This document shows, piece after piece, positions 55,001-64,000 of a DNA stretch of 64,000 bases. The number at the start of each line of letters is the position of its first letter. Within the stretch, counting starts at the first letter, position 1. The notes beneath the pieces were generated by a model, which was not told the DNA's origin, made no database searches, and worked only from the letters and a program-made list of their open reading frames with translations. Source of the stretch: Hemerocallis citrina (Eukaryota > Streptophyta > Magnoliopsida > Asparagales > Asphodelaceae); contig CM030358.1 in NCBI GenBank assembly GCA_017893485.1, positions 153,828,706-153,892,705 on the forward strand. Reading direction: 5' to 3'. The position numbers and the translations under genes were made by a program.

Positions 55001-55568
55001 AGGCTGTCTGGACATGGGCTCGTAACTCATAGAACATCTAGGATACTTACCGTAGTTACCGTAGTAGTTTAACTCATGGCGAGGGAATCAACCCTACAAG
55101 ATGAAGAAGGATTAAGGGTTTGCCCTCGGACCTATGTAGTATGAGATGTATAGAATCTGAACAAGTGCGCATTAGTGTCAGTAAATATAAATAACTGCAT
55201 TAAGGACTAAGTCCACATTCACACGACATCAATAAGATAGTCCCCTTAGCTTTATTTGTGACAAGTGTGTGCTTTCCAAGTAAGAGAAATTGATGTATTA
55301 TATCCTAGCGTCAGTTGTATGCAACTGACGTGCCCACAGTTTCTATGCAGGATAAAGTGAATGACAAGATTAAAGAATGAATGCTGCTTAAAGAAATGTT
55401 CAAGTTATTATTTACTTCATATATCATGTTGTAATTTATAATTCCACTGTGTTGATGTAATCATTGTTGTATAAAAGTTTTTAAATTCCTTGTAAAATTG
55501 TACGAAGTGAAGTGTAAAGATTCTGTGGAATTTCGAATTCAGGCTTATTTGGAATTCGGGGTGTTACA
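52024..55568. mobile_element. Solo LTR, 3,545 bp, with 5-bp target duplication
   Basis: It begins TGTAACATCCTGAATTTTC and ends GGAATTCGGGGTGTTACA. AATAG is duplicated at 52019..52023 and 55569..55573. No gag-pol, primer-binding site or partner LTR lies inside or next to it, so it is a solo LTR left by recombination. The length and TGTAAC..GTTACA ends suggest a chromovirus (Tekay/Del-like), although no coding evidence is available. A TATAAATACC box lies at 52553, and the sequence downstream of it would be the transcript start region. Two internal duplications are listed separately or noted in the findings. Confidence 0.9.
54139..54562. repeat. 212-bp tandem duplication inside the solo LTR
   Basis: GATTGTACCAATTAAATAC starts at 54139 and again at 54351. 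The two 212-bp copies differ at only a handful of positions (for example AATGTAAAG against AATGTACAG), so this duplication is recent compared with the LTR. Confidence 0.93.
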
Positions 55569-56294
55569 AATAGAAATAAGAAATACGACGGAAGCCTGCT
55601 AAAAATTTCTCAAAAAAATGCCAGATGAAACAAGTTGTATCGTCTAACATGTTCAATAAAAAAAATTAAAATCTAACATGTTGTCCCATCTCTCGTAATT
55701 TTTTTTATTTTTAAAATCTTAATTCTTCATTAGATTAAGATAGTTAGTAATTAGTAGTATATTTAGAGTATTAAATTATTAAGTAGGTAATTAATTAGGA
55801 TAATTATTGATTAAATAGGGTTAGATTATGATATAGTGGAAAAGGGCTCCTGGATTGTTGGACGGGACAACATCTCCCATCCAAATCATTTTTTTTGGCT
55901 TCAAACGGGACAACATGTCTCGTTTGACGATTTTTTGAATTTTTTTTAGTTCAGACGGTACAACATGTACTGCCTGATCATTAAAATAAAAAATAAAAAA
56001 AATAAAAGTCAAACAAAACAACTGATCCCATTTTTTTAAAAAAACAAAGGGACGCCCTATAATTTGAGAATCGCCAATTCGTTTCTCAAATATGAGAACG
56101 GACTGTAGCGATTTTGCCAAAATATGGCAACATAGCAAACGACTGCGACCGTTATTTCTCAAAATATGGAAATTTGGCAAATATAGCAAACGACTGTGGA
56201 TGCTCTAAGGTCTTCTCCCATTATAATATTAGAGATTAAAATCTTGTAGTATAAGTTTTAAAGACTCCTAAACGGGTTTGGATCGCAAATAAAC

Positions 56295-56618
56295 ACTCCT
56301 TCCATTTCAAAATATAAGTCATTTTAGGTTTCTATGTGCCTATTAAGAAAAAAAACTAGGATTGACAAAAGAATACTAACATTCTTGATTTTTGAAGCTC
56401 ATAAATGAAATATCAATTGTAAATTGTCCAATTTTTCATCCTCTATAACTTTAGTATTAGTTGTTTTATAGAAAAGGTAAGGGTTAAATTAAAATTTTCA
56501 TAAAAAAATATTTGATGGACAATTAATAATGACAAAATATTTGCCTCAAAAATCTAAAGTACATGCAGAAACAAACAAAAAAAGTTAGAATGACTTATAA
56601 TTTGGAACGGAGGGAGTA
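56295..56618. mobile_element. Stowaway-like MITE, about 320 bp
   Basis: The left end (CTCCTTCCATTTCAAAATAT, then AAGTCATTTTAG) is the inverse of the right end (AGAATGACTTATAATTTGGA, then ACGGAGGGAG followed by TA). The termini resemble those of the split element at 16402..17587. The left TA is not preserved, so the left limit is approximate. Confidence 0.8.
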
Positions 56619-56755
56619 CTTTCAATACGGGCCCTTTTTATATTTTTTTAATTTGGTTCTTGTAAACTGTGAGTTAAATTAAAGGATAAATTTCGTTCAT
56701 TTCCACTGCATCTCATCTTTTTAATAAAGCTCATCTTAGGCGTTTTAACTTATGA

Positions 56756-57328
56756 GAGCATTCACAATGATGTTTCTCATATGTGAGAAAATGGTAAAAA
56801 TAGAAATAGGAAATATGAGGGAAGCCTGTAGTGGTCGTTTGCTAAAAATTTCGCAAAAAAATAACCAGACGAAACAAGTTGTATCGTCTACACGTTGAGT
56901 TAAAAAAAAATTTTGTTTAAGTTAATAATGTTTAAGTTAATTAACTATTAATTAGATATTAAAATAGTTAAATTAAATAAATTGAATATTAAAATATATA
57001 ATAATCTCTCTAATTAATACACTAATCTACCTAGCACCTAACATTAACCTCAGAAATGTGCTGGAGTCCCGTCCAACGTCCGATCATTAAAAAAAAAAAA
57101 AAAGACAAAACAACTTGTTTCGTCGGATCCCATTAAAAAAAACCAAGAGACGGAACAACAATTCATTTCCGTCCCCTATAATTTTAGACACACCAATTCA
57201 TTTCTCAAATATAAGAACGAACTGTAGCGTTTTTGCCATAATATGGCAAAATAGAAAACTACTGTAGTAGACCCACGTTTCTCATAATACGGGAATATGG
57301 CAAATATAGCAAACGATTGTGGATGCTC
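56756..57328. mobile_element. PIF/Harbinger-like MITE, copy g (573 bp)
   Basis: The ends are GAGCATTCACAATGATGTTT and AACGATTGTGGATGCTC, with TGA duplicated at 56753..56755 and 57329..57331. Its left arm is nearly the same as copy f over about 130 bp. Internal palindromes are of the type GACGAAACAAGTTGTATCGTC (56878..56898) and GACAAAACAACTTGTTTCGTC (about 57103). Confidence 0.87.
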
Positions 57329-57331
57329 TGA

Positions 57332-57867
57332 GGCCGCTTATATTTGCTAGTCATGTAAAGTCATATACTCGTCGGAATTTCATGGGAATTGAGTAAGACG
57401 ATTTTTAGCAAACTGTCCTTCATTTAATTAAGTGGAGTATTAAAAAATAAATTAACTTATTAAATTTATAATAAGTGGGTTTTGATTCATATAAATTTTA
57501 AGATTGTGATAAAAGAGAGGAGTTGGAACTTGGAAAGTGGTTTTCGGGTTGGATCTGAGTTTGGATTTGGGTGAGGTTATGTTTGAGAGGGAATGTTCGA
57601 GCGAGAGATAAGGAGATGGTGATGAATGTTTTGTATTCGGGTTTGGATTGTGTTGGGTTTTAGGGGGAGGGAGTGAGGGAGGGAATATGTTTCGGCTTTT
57701 TGGCTCGAATTGAGATTTGGATTGCATTGTGATTCGCATTGGTATCGGGTCGGGTCGGGTCGGGTCGGGTCCTTCACTATCGGATCCGGATCCGATCTCC
57801 TATGGGTCCAAAAATTGGATTCAGAAACGGACCCGGTCCTCACGGGTCCGGGTTCTATTAAAATATT
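57332..57867. other. Spacer before Tat element 3, with a GGGTC microsatellite
   Basis: G/T-rich sequence without a supported gene. Five tandem GGGTC units lie at about 57746..57771, in a phrase that resembles part of the Tat LTR (GGGTCGGGACCC). It may be slipped LTR-like sequence. Confidence 0.45.
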
Positions 57868-58488
57868 TGATATGGCTAAAAATAGGATTAAATCGGGACC
57901 GTTCACATCGGACACGAATCTTAAAGCTCAGGGGTAAAACGGTAATTTCACCTACTAACGGGTCTGAAATGGGAACTGGGTCTTTCTTCACGACCCAATA
58001 ACCCACGAACGGATCCACCTCAACTGGGTACGGGTCCCAACCCGAAACACACCCAGTCCGACAGGATAGAATTAGGGTCTCTGATTGAACCAAATCAACG
58101 GGCCTGATTCGCGACTATCCTCTCACCGGGAATTAAGGGATTACATTCCTAATCTGATTACGAGGATTTTATGCCTTATCAGATCACAGGAATCACATTC
58201 CTTATCTGATCCTAATGGCGACTATAAATACCCCACACCCATCTCCATTAAGAGGTAATCAATCTTTTTCTAGTTAAACGCTCTTTCATAATCATTTCTG
58301 GTTACTGACTTGAGCGTCGGAGGGTGCGTCGCCGGGATCAACCCCGGTGTCTCGCACTTCCTTGCAGGTGAACGGCGGGAGTCAACGGTCAAAGCTCCGG
58401 CGGAACAGGTTAGGTGTTTGCTATTCAGGTTTTTCCACGAACTCACAAATACTATCTGTTTGCCCCCACACCGAAATTAGCGGCAACA
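57868..58488 (+). repeat. 5' LTR of Tat element 3 (621 bp)
   Basis: It starts TGATATGGCTAAAAATAGG and ends TTAGCGGCAACA. It has the same length and terminal sequences as the LTRs of element 2, with scattered differences (for example in the stretch after CTTGCAGGTGAACGG). The box CTATAAATACCCCACACCC is at about 58214. Confidence 0.93.
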
Positions 58489-58491
58489 GAT

Positions 58492-58509
58492 TGGCGCCGT
58501 CTGTGGGAA
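58492..58509 (+). other. Primer-binding site of element 3
   Basis: TGGCGCCGTCTGTGGGAA, 3 bases after the LTR, the same as in elements 1 and 2. Confidence 0.85.
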
Positions 58510-58560
58510 CCATACGAATAGCAGTCCCTCCTCTTCCCGTTGGTCAGATCTTCTCCAGCC

Positions 58561-58945
58561 ATGCCTCCTAGGAAAGTAAGATCCAGAGGGTCCAACCGTG
58601 GACCCAACCCCGCCGATCAGCAAGAGGTAGTCCCCGTCCAACCCGCTCCGCAGCAGGGACAACCCACGCTTCAAGTAGAGGACCCTCTTCAACAAGATCA
58701 GTCTCTCCCTCAGAATTAACAACCCCCCAAGGGTCCTTCCGGTCCACAGAATGCCGGTGCGGGGGGCTCCCGCATGAAGCAACCTTTCCATCAAGACCAC
58801 GTCTCCATACACAACGCCTCTACGGATTCCATTGCCTCCCACAATCCTCAAAATCGGCAGAAGGTAGAGGACCTGCGCTACCGTCTGGACGAGAAGCGGG
58901 CCCGAGAGGGAGACTCCCGCCAACAACGTCCGGGTGAGCGGTTCC
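58561..58945 (+). pseudogene. Gag N-terminal stub of element 3, fused to a tandem array
   Basis: The frame starts MPPRKVRSRGSNRGPNPADQ as in element 2, meets a TAA at 58717..58719, then continues in the same frame through HNASTDSIASHNPQ and DLRYRLDEKRAREGDSRQQ. In element 2 the protein goes on through the Arg/Ser-rich region, capsid and pol. Here the frame passes at about 58938..58946 straight into the 117-bp repeat (MALFQSRAL...). Nothing of capsid, protease, RT or integrase remains. Confidence 0.85.
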
Positions 58946-61900
58946 AAATGGCTCTCTTCCAGAGCCGAGCTCTTCACTCCGCTCACCGCCGAAGCAGACC
59001 TCTTATCGACGAGTTCGAAGCTACAGCTCTCCCCTAGAGTTGCTCCTCAAACTCATCTCACAAATGGCTCTCTTCCAGAGCCGAGCTCTTCCCTCCGCTC
59101 GCCGCCGAAGCGGACCTCTTCTCAACGAGTTCGGAGCTCAAAACTCTCTCCAAGAGTTGCTCCTCAAACTCATCTCACAAATGGCTCTCTTCCAGAGCCG
59201 AGCTCTTCCCTCCGCTCGCCGCCGAAGCGGATCCCTTATCAATGAGTTCGGAGCTACAGCTCTCCCCTAGAGTTGCTCCTCAAACTCATCTCACAAATGG
59301 CTCTCTTCCAGAGCCGAGCTCTTCCCTCAGCTCGCTGCCGAAGCGGATCCCTTATCAACGAGTTCAGAGCTACAGCTCTCCCCTAGAGTTGCTCCTCAAA
59401 CTCATCTCACAAATGGCTCTCTTCCAAAGCCGAGCTCTTCCCTCCGCTCGCTGCCGAAGCAGATCCCTTATCAACGAGTTCGGAGCTCAAAACTCTCTCC
59501 AAGAGTTGCTCCTCAAACTCATCTCACAAATGGCTCTCTTCCAGAGCCGAGCTCTTCACTCCGCTCACCGCCGAAGCAGACCTCTTATCGACGAGTTCGG
59601 AGCTACAGCTCTCCCCTAGAGTTGCTCCTCAAACTCATCTCACAAATGGCTCTCTTCCAAGCCAAGTTCTTCCCTCCACTCGCCGCCGAAGTGGACCTCT
59701 TCTCAACGAGTTCGGAGCTCAAAACTCTCTCCAAGAGTTGCTCCTCAAACTCATCTCACAAATGGCTCTCTTCCAGAGCCGAGCTCTTCCCTCCGCTCGC
59801 CGCCGAAGCGGATCCCTTATCAACGAGTTCGGAGCTCAAAACTCTCTCCAAGAGTTGCTCCTCAAACTCATCTCGCAAATGGCTCTCTTCCAGAGCCGAG
59901 CTCTTCCCTCCGCTCGCCGCCGAAGCGGATCCCTTATCAACGAGTTCGGAGCTCAAAACTCTCTCCAAAAGTTGCTCCTCAAACTCATCTCACAAATGGC
60001 TCTCTTCCAGAGCCGAGCTCTTCCCTCCGCTCGCCGCCGAAGCGGACCTCTTCTCAACGAGTTCGGAGCTCAAAACTCTCCCCTAGAGTTGCTCCTCAAA
60101 CTCATCTCACAAATGGCTCTCTTCCAAGCCGAGTTCTTCCCTCCGCTCGCCGCCGAATTGGACCTCTTCTCAACGAGTTCGGAGCTCAAAACTCTCTCCA
60201 AGAGTTGCTCCTCAAACTCATCTCACAAATGGCTCTCTTCCAGAGCCGAGCTCTTCCCTCCGCTCGCTGCCGAAGCGGATCCCTTATCAACGAGTTCGGA
60301 GCTCAAAACTCTCTCCAAGAGTTGCTCATCAAACTCATTTCACAAATGGCTCTCTTCCAGAGCCGAGCTCTTCCCTCCGCTCGCTGCCGAAGCGGACCTC
60401 TTCTCAACGAGTTCGGAGCTCAAAACTCTCCCCTAGAGTTGCTCCTCAAACTCATCTCACAAATGGCTCTCTTCTAGAGACGAGCTCTTTTCTCCGCTCG
60501 CCGTCGAAGCGGGCCCCTTATCAACGAGTTCGGAGCTCAAAACTCTCTCCAAGAGTTGTTCCTCAAACTCATCTCACAAATGGCTCTCTTCCAAGCCGAG
60601 TTCTTCCCTCCGCTCGCCGCCGAAGTGGACCTCTTCTCAACGAGTTCGGAGCTCAAAACTCTCTCCAAGAGTTGCTCCTCAAACTCATCTCACAAATGGC
60701 TCTCTTCCAGAGCCGAGCTCTTCCCTCCGCTCGCCGCCGAAGCGGACCTCTTCTCAACGAGTTCGGAGCTCACAACTCTCTCCTAGAGTTGCTTCTCAAA
60801 CTCATCTCACAAATGGCTCTCTTCCAGAGCCGAGCTCTTCCCTCCGCTCGCCGCCGAAGCGGACCTCTTCTCAACGAGTTCGGAGCTCAAAACTCTCTCC
60901 AAGAGTTGCTCCTCAACCTCATCTCACAAATGGCTCTCTTCCATAGCCGAGCTCTTCCCTCCGCTCGCCGCCGAAACGGATCCCTTATCAACGAGTTCGG
61001 AGCTCAAAACTCTCTCTAAGAGTGGCTCCTCAAACTCATCTCACAAATGGCTCTCTTCCAGAGCCGAGCTCTTCCATCCGCTCGCCGCCGAAGCGGACCG
61101 CTTCTCAACGAGTTCTGAGCTTAAAACTCTCCCCTAGAGTTGCTCCTCAAACTCATCTCACAAATGGCTCTCTTCCAGAGACGAGCTCTTTCCTCCGCTC
61201 GCCGCCGAATCGGGCCCCTTATCAACAAGTTCGGAGCTCAAAACTCTCTCCAAGAGTTGCTCCTCAAACTCATCTCACAAATGGCTCTCTTCCAGAGCCG
61301 AGCTCTTCCCTCCGCTCGCCGCCGAAGCGGACCCCTCATCAACGAGTTCGGAGCTCAAAACTCTCTCCAAGAGTTGCTCCTCAAACTCATCTCACAAATG
61401 GCTCTCTTCCAGAGCCGAGCTCTTCCCTCCGCTCGCCGCCGAAGCGGACCTCTTCTCAACGAGTTCGGAGCTCACAACTCTCTCCTAGAGTTGCTCCTCA
61501 AACTCATCTCACAAATGGCTCTCTTCTAGAGCCGAGCTCTTCCCTCCGCTCGCCGCCGAAGCGGACCTCTTCTCAACGAGTTCGGAGCTCACAACTCTCT
61601 CCTAGAGTTGCTCCTCAAACTCTTCTCACAAATGGCTCTCTTCCAAGCCGAGTTCTTCCCTCCGCTCGCCGCCGAAGTGGACCTCTTCTCAACGAGTTCG
61701 GAGCTCAAAACTCTCTCCAAGAGTTGCTCCTCAAACTCATCTCACAAATGGCTCTCTTCCAGAGCCGAGCTATTCCCTCCGCTCGCCGCCGAAGCGGACA
61801 TCTTCTCAACGAGTTCGGCGCTCAAAACTCTCTCCAAGAGTTGCTCCTCAAACTCATCTCACAAATGGCTCTCTTCCAGAGCCGAGCTCTTCCCTCCGCT

Positions 61901-62520
61901 TGCCGCCGAAGTGGACCTCTTCTCAACGAGTTCGGAGCTCAAAACTCTCTCCAAGAGTTGCTCCTCAAACTCATCTCACAAATGGCTCTCTTCCAGAGCC
62001 GAGCTCTTCCCTCCGCTCGCCGCCGAAGCGGACCTCTTCTCAATGAGTTCGGAGCTCAAAACTCTCCCCTAGAGTTGCTCCTCAAACTCATCTCACAAAT
62101 GGCTCTCTTCCAGAGACGAGCTCTTTCCTCCGCTCGCCGCCGAAGCGGGCCCCTTATCAACGAGTTCGGAGCTCAAAACTCTCTCCAAGAGTTGCTCCTC
62201 AAACTCATCTCACAAATGGCTCTCTTCCAGAGCCGAGCTCTTCCCTCCGCTCGCCGCCGAAGCGGACCTCTTCTCAACGAGTTCGGAGCTCACAACTCTC
62301 TCCTAGAGTTGCTTCTCAAACTCATCTCACAAATGGCTCTCTTCCAGAGCCGAGCTCTTCCCTCCGCTCGCCGCCGAAGCGGACCTCTCCTCAACGAGTT
62401 CGGAGCTCAAAACTCTTTCCAAGAGTTGCTCCTCAAACCCATCTCACAAATGGCTCTCTTCCAGAGCCGAGCTCTTCCCTCCTCTCGCTGCCGAAGCGGA
62501 CCTCTTCTTAACGAGTTCGG
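58946..62520. repeat. 117-bp tandem array, about 31 units
   Basis: The phrase CAAATGGCTCTCTTCCAGAG recurs every 115-117 bp (58946, 59061, 59178, 59294, 59410, 59527, 59643 and so on). Units carry TCCGCTcgccgccgaAGCGGA and AACTCTctccaAGAGTT, each a possible stem-loop. Two main variants exist: CTCTCTCCAAGAG and CTCCCCTAGAG. A 39-codon period leaves all forward frames open for long stretches, for example 61022..62779. This is a consequence of the repeat, not evidence of a gene. Confidence 0.95.
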
Positions 62521-63650
62521 AATCCAGCTTCTTCTACATGGCTGCTCCCACAACTTGCTAAGCACTTCACAACGAGTCCGGAGTCCTACACTTGGTTCGA
62601 CTCTACTTCGCAAGCTCGCTCCTAAGCGGGCTAGAAGAGGGTCACCATTCGAAATTGCTCCCACGACTGTTGAATACATCTCACGATGGTTCGGAGTCCA
62701 ACACTCGGCTCGACTTTACTTCCCCGGCTCGCCTATGGGCGAGCCAGAAGTAGATTGCCGTTCGGAATTGCTCCTGTAGCCGTTGAATGGTTCGGAGTCC
62801 AACACTTGGCTCGATTCTACTTTGCAAGTTCGCTCCTAAGCGAGCTAGAAGTAGTTCGTCATTCGGAATTGCTCCCACAACCCTTGAACTAATCTCACGA
62901 TGGTTCGGAGTCCAACACTCGACTCGACTTTACTTCCCCGGTTCGCCCACAGGCGAGCCAGAAGTAGATCGCCGTTCGGAATTGCTCCTGCAGCCGTTGA
63001 ATGGTTCGGAGTCCAACACTTGGCTCGATTCTACTTTGCAAGTTCTCTCCTAAGCGAGCTAGAAGTAGTTCGCCATTCGGAATTGCTCCCACAACCCTTG
63101 AACTAATCTCACGATGGTTCGGAGTCCAACACTCGGCTCGACTTTACTTCCCCGGCTCGCCCACAGGCGAGCCAGAAGTAGATCGCCGTTCGGAATTGCT
63201 CCTGCAGCCGTTGAATGGTTCGGAGTCCAACACTTGGCTCGATTCTACTTCGCAAGTTCGCTCCTAAGCGAGCTAGAAGTAGTTCGCCATTCGGAACTGC
63301 TCCCACAACCCTTGAACTAATCTAACGATGGTTCGGAGTCCAACACTCGGCTCGACTTTACTTCCCCGGCTCGCCCATAGGCGAGCCAGAAGTAGATCGC
63401 CGTTCGGAATTGCTCCCACAGCCGTTGAATGGTTCGGAGTCCAACACTTGGCTCTATTCTACCTCGCAAGTTCGCTCCTAAGCGAGCCAGAAGTAGTTCG
63501 CCATTCGGAACTGCTCCCACAACCCTTGAACTAGTCTAACGATGGTTCGGAGTCCAACACTTGGCTCGATTCCTCTTCAAATAACTTGCTCTTCAGCGGG
63601 GTAGAAGTGGTTCGCCATTCGGAACTGCTCCCACAACCGTTGATTCTCTC
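62521..63650. repeat. 214-bp tandem array of element 3
   Basis: GGTTCGGAGTCCAACACTTG recurs at about 62790, 63004, 63218 and 63430, a period of about 214 bp. As in element 2, each unit is a pair of halves with different hairpins: TTCGCTCCTAAGCGAG and GGCTCGCCcacaGGCGAGCC. The first (62521..62680) and last (63540..63650) units are transitional; the last is close to the 116-bp unit of element 1. It lies on the strand expected for a + element. Confidence 0.9.
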
Positions 63651-64000
63651 ACCCAAATAGCGAGTTCGGAGCTCACAACTCCCTCCTAGAGTTCCTCCTC
63701 AAACTTGTCTCTCAAATAGCTCTTCTAATGCCGAGCTCTTCACTCCGCTCGCCCCCAAAGCGGAGCTCTTCTCCACGAGTTCGGAGCTAAAACTCTCTTT
63801 TAGAGTTGCTCCTCAAACTCGTCTTCCAAGTGGCTCTTCCCTAGAACCGAGCTCTTCGCTCCGCTCGCCTCCAAAGCGGACCTCTTCTCAAACGAGTTCG
63901 GAGCACAACTCTCTCCTAGAGTTGCTCCTCAAAACTCGTCTTCCAGATGGTTCTCTCCTAGAGTCGAGCTCTTCACTCCGCTCGCTTCCGAAGCGGACCT
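63651..64000. repeat. Second block of about 117-bp repeats, diverged
   Basis: GCGAGTTCGGAGC-type starts occur at about 63660, 63775 and 63892. The units share CTAGAGTT, CTCCTCAAAC and CTTCACTCCGCTCGC with the main array but differ more from each other. The block continues past the window. Confidence 0.8.

Larger units (their letters stand above)
51976..56205. mobile_element. PIF/Harbinger-like MITE, copy f, carrying a nested solo LTR
   Basis: The ends are GAGCATCCACAATGGTGTTT and AACGACTGTGGATGCTC, with TAA at 51973..51975 and 56206..56208. Without the solo LTR (and one copy of its duplication) it would be about 680 bp. Internal palindromic segments on the right arm are of the type GGGACAACATGT..CTCGT (about 55861, 55909, 55955). 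Confidence 0.88.
51838..56236. repeat. Short repeat copy D, interrupted by a MITE
   Basis: The left part 51838..51975 has TTTACACGTGTGATGCACAT and ends ATTTACAAATGACACTAA. The right part 56206..56236 continues TAAGGTCTTCTCCCATTATA and ends TTAGAGAT. Copy A at 20309 shows the same text without interruption (ATGACACTAAGGCCTTCTCC), so the MITE between them is a later insertion that duplicated TAA. Confidence 0.8.
57868..64000 (+). mobile_element. Tat-family element 3: 5' LTR, gag stub and satellite-like arrays; runs off the window
   Basis: The order on + is LTR (57868..58488), primer-binding site, about 125 codons of gag with one stop, then without any pol at least 5 kb of tandem repeats. The 3' LTR would lie right of 64000. 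The arrays correspond to those found 3' of pol in elements 1 and 2, so most of gag and all of pol appear deleted and the 3' repeats expanded. Confidence 0.85.

Noticed and set aside
61022..62779. Open frame of 585 codons (and many overlapping ones from 59 to 62.7 kb)
   Set aside because: It is a by-product of 117-bp tandem units whose length is a multiple of three. Three forward frames are open at once, and codon content simply repeats.

Overview
The window looks like nuclear DNA of a flowering plant, most likely a eudicot. The evidence is spliced genes with GT..AG introns, AT-rich spacers and plant-type transposable elements: a Tat-lineage Ty3/gypsy family, a LINE, and PIF/Harbinger-like, Stowaway-like, hAT and CACTA pieces. 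No bacterial-type genes, rRNA genes, tRNA genes or CRISPR arrays were found. All similarity statements rest on recognition of motifs by eye; no database search was run.

Only two complete host genes are convincing. They lie tail to tail in an island with few transposons (about 41-50.7 kb): a hypersensitive-induced-reaction (HIR, band-7/SPFH) gene on + (42095-44876, four coding exons, 288 aa) and a mitochondrial outer-membrane porin (VDAC) gene on - (46226-50584, six coding exons, 275 aa). At the left edge are two gene fragments in the same orientation: exons 1-2 of a predicted mitochondrial protein (63-1666) and the last two exons of a novel plant SNARE (NPSN type, 3253-3602). A CACTA-transposon terminus at 4437 follows them.

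The rest is repeats. Element 1 (6867-14476, -) is a decayed Tat-type gypsy element with stops, frameshifts and a 116-bp tandem array. Element 2 (31352-39976, -) is complete and apparently young: two 621-bp LTRs that look identical, a 5-bp target duplication, primer-binding site, polypurine tract and one uninterrupted gag-pol frame of about 1,900 codons with a second RNase H. Element 3 (57868-beyond 64000, +) keeps a 621-bp 5' LTR and about 125 codons of gag, then runs directly into about 5 kb of tandem repeats (117-bp and 214-bp units). A worn LTR of the same family lies near 15.9 kb.

Other mobile DNA: a 5'-truncated LINE (23348-26641, -) with target duplications; two inverted copies of an unnamed polyadenylated retroposon (20530-22205 and 28347-30084, the latter with a perfect 16-bp duplication); a 201-bp hAT MITE with an 8-bp duplication; two Stowaway-like MITEs; a 3.5-kb solo LTR (52024-55568); and at least six recognisable members of a PIF/Harbinger-like MITE family, plus two partial ones. 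Several are nested. At 51.8-56.2 kb a solo LTR sits in a MITE, which sits in a short-repeat family whose unoccupied counterpart is visible at about 20.45 kb.

The two most unusual signals are: (a) the MITE family carries several internal perfect or near-perfect palindromes per copy, and the palindrome arm differs between copies but is shared within a copy; (b) the tandem repeats of the Tat elements keep a short stem-loop whose two arms change together between repeat types.
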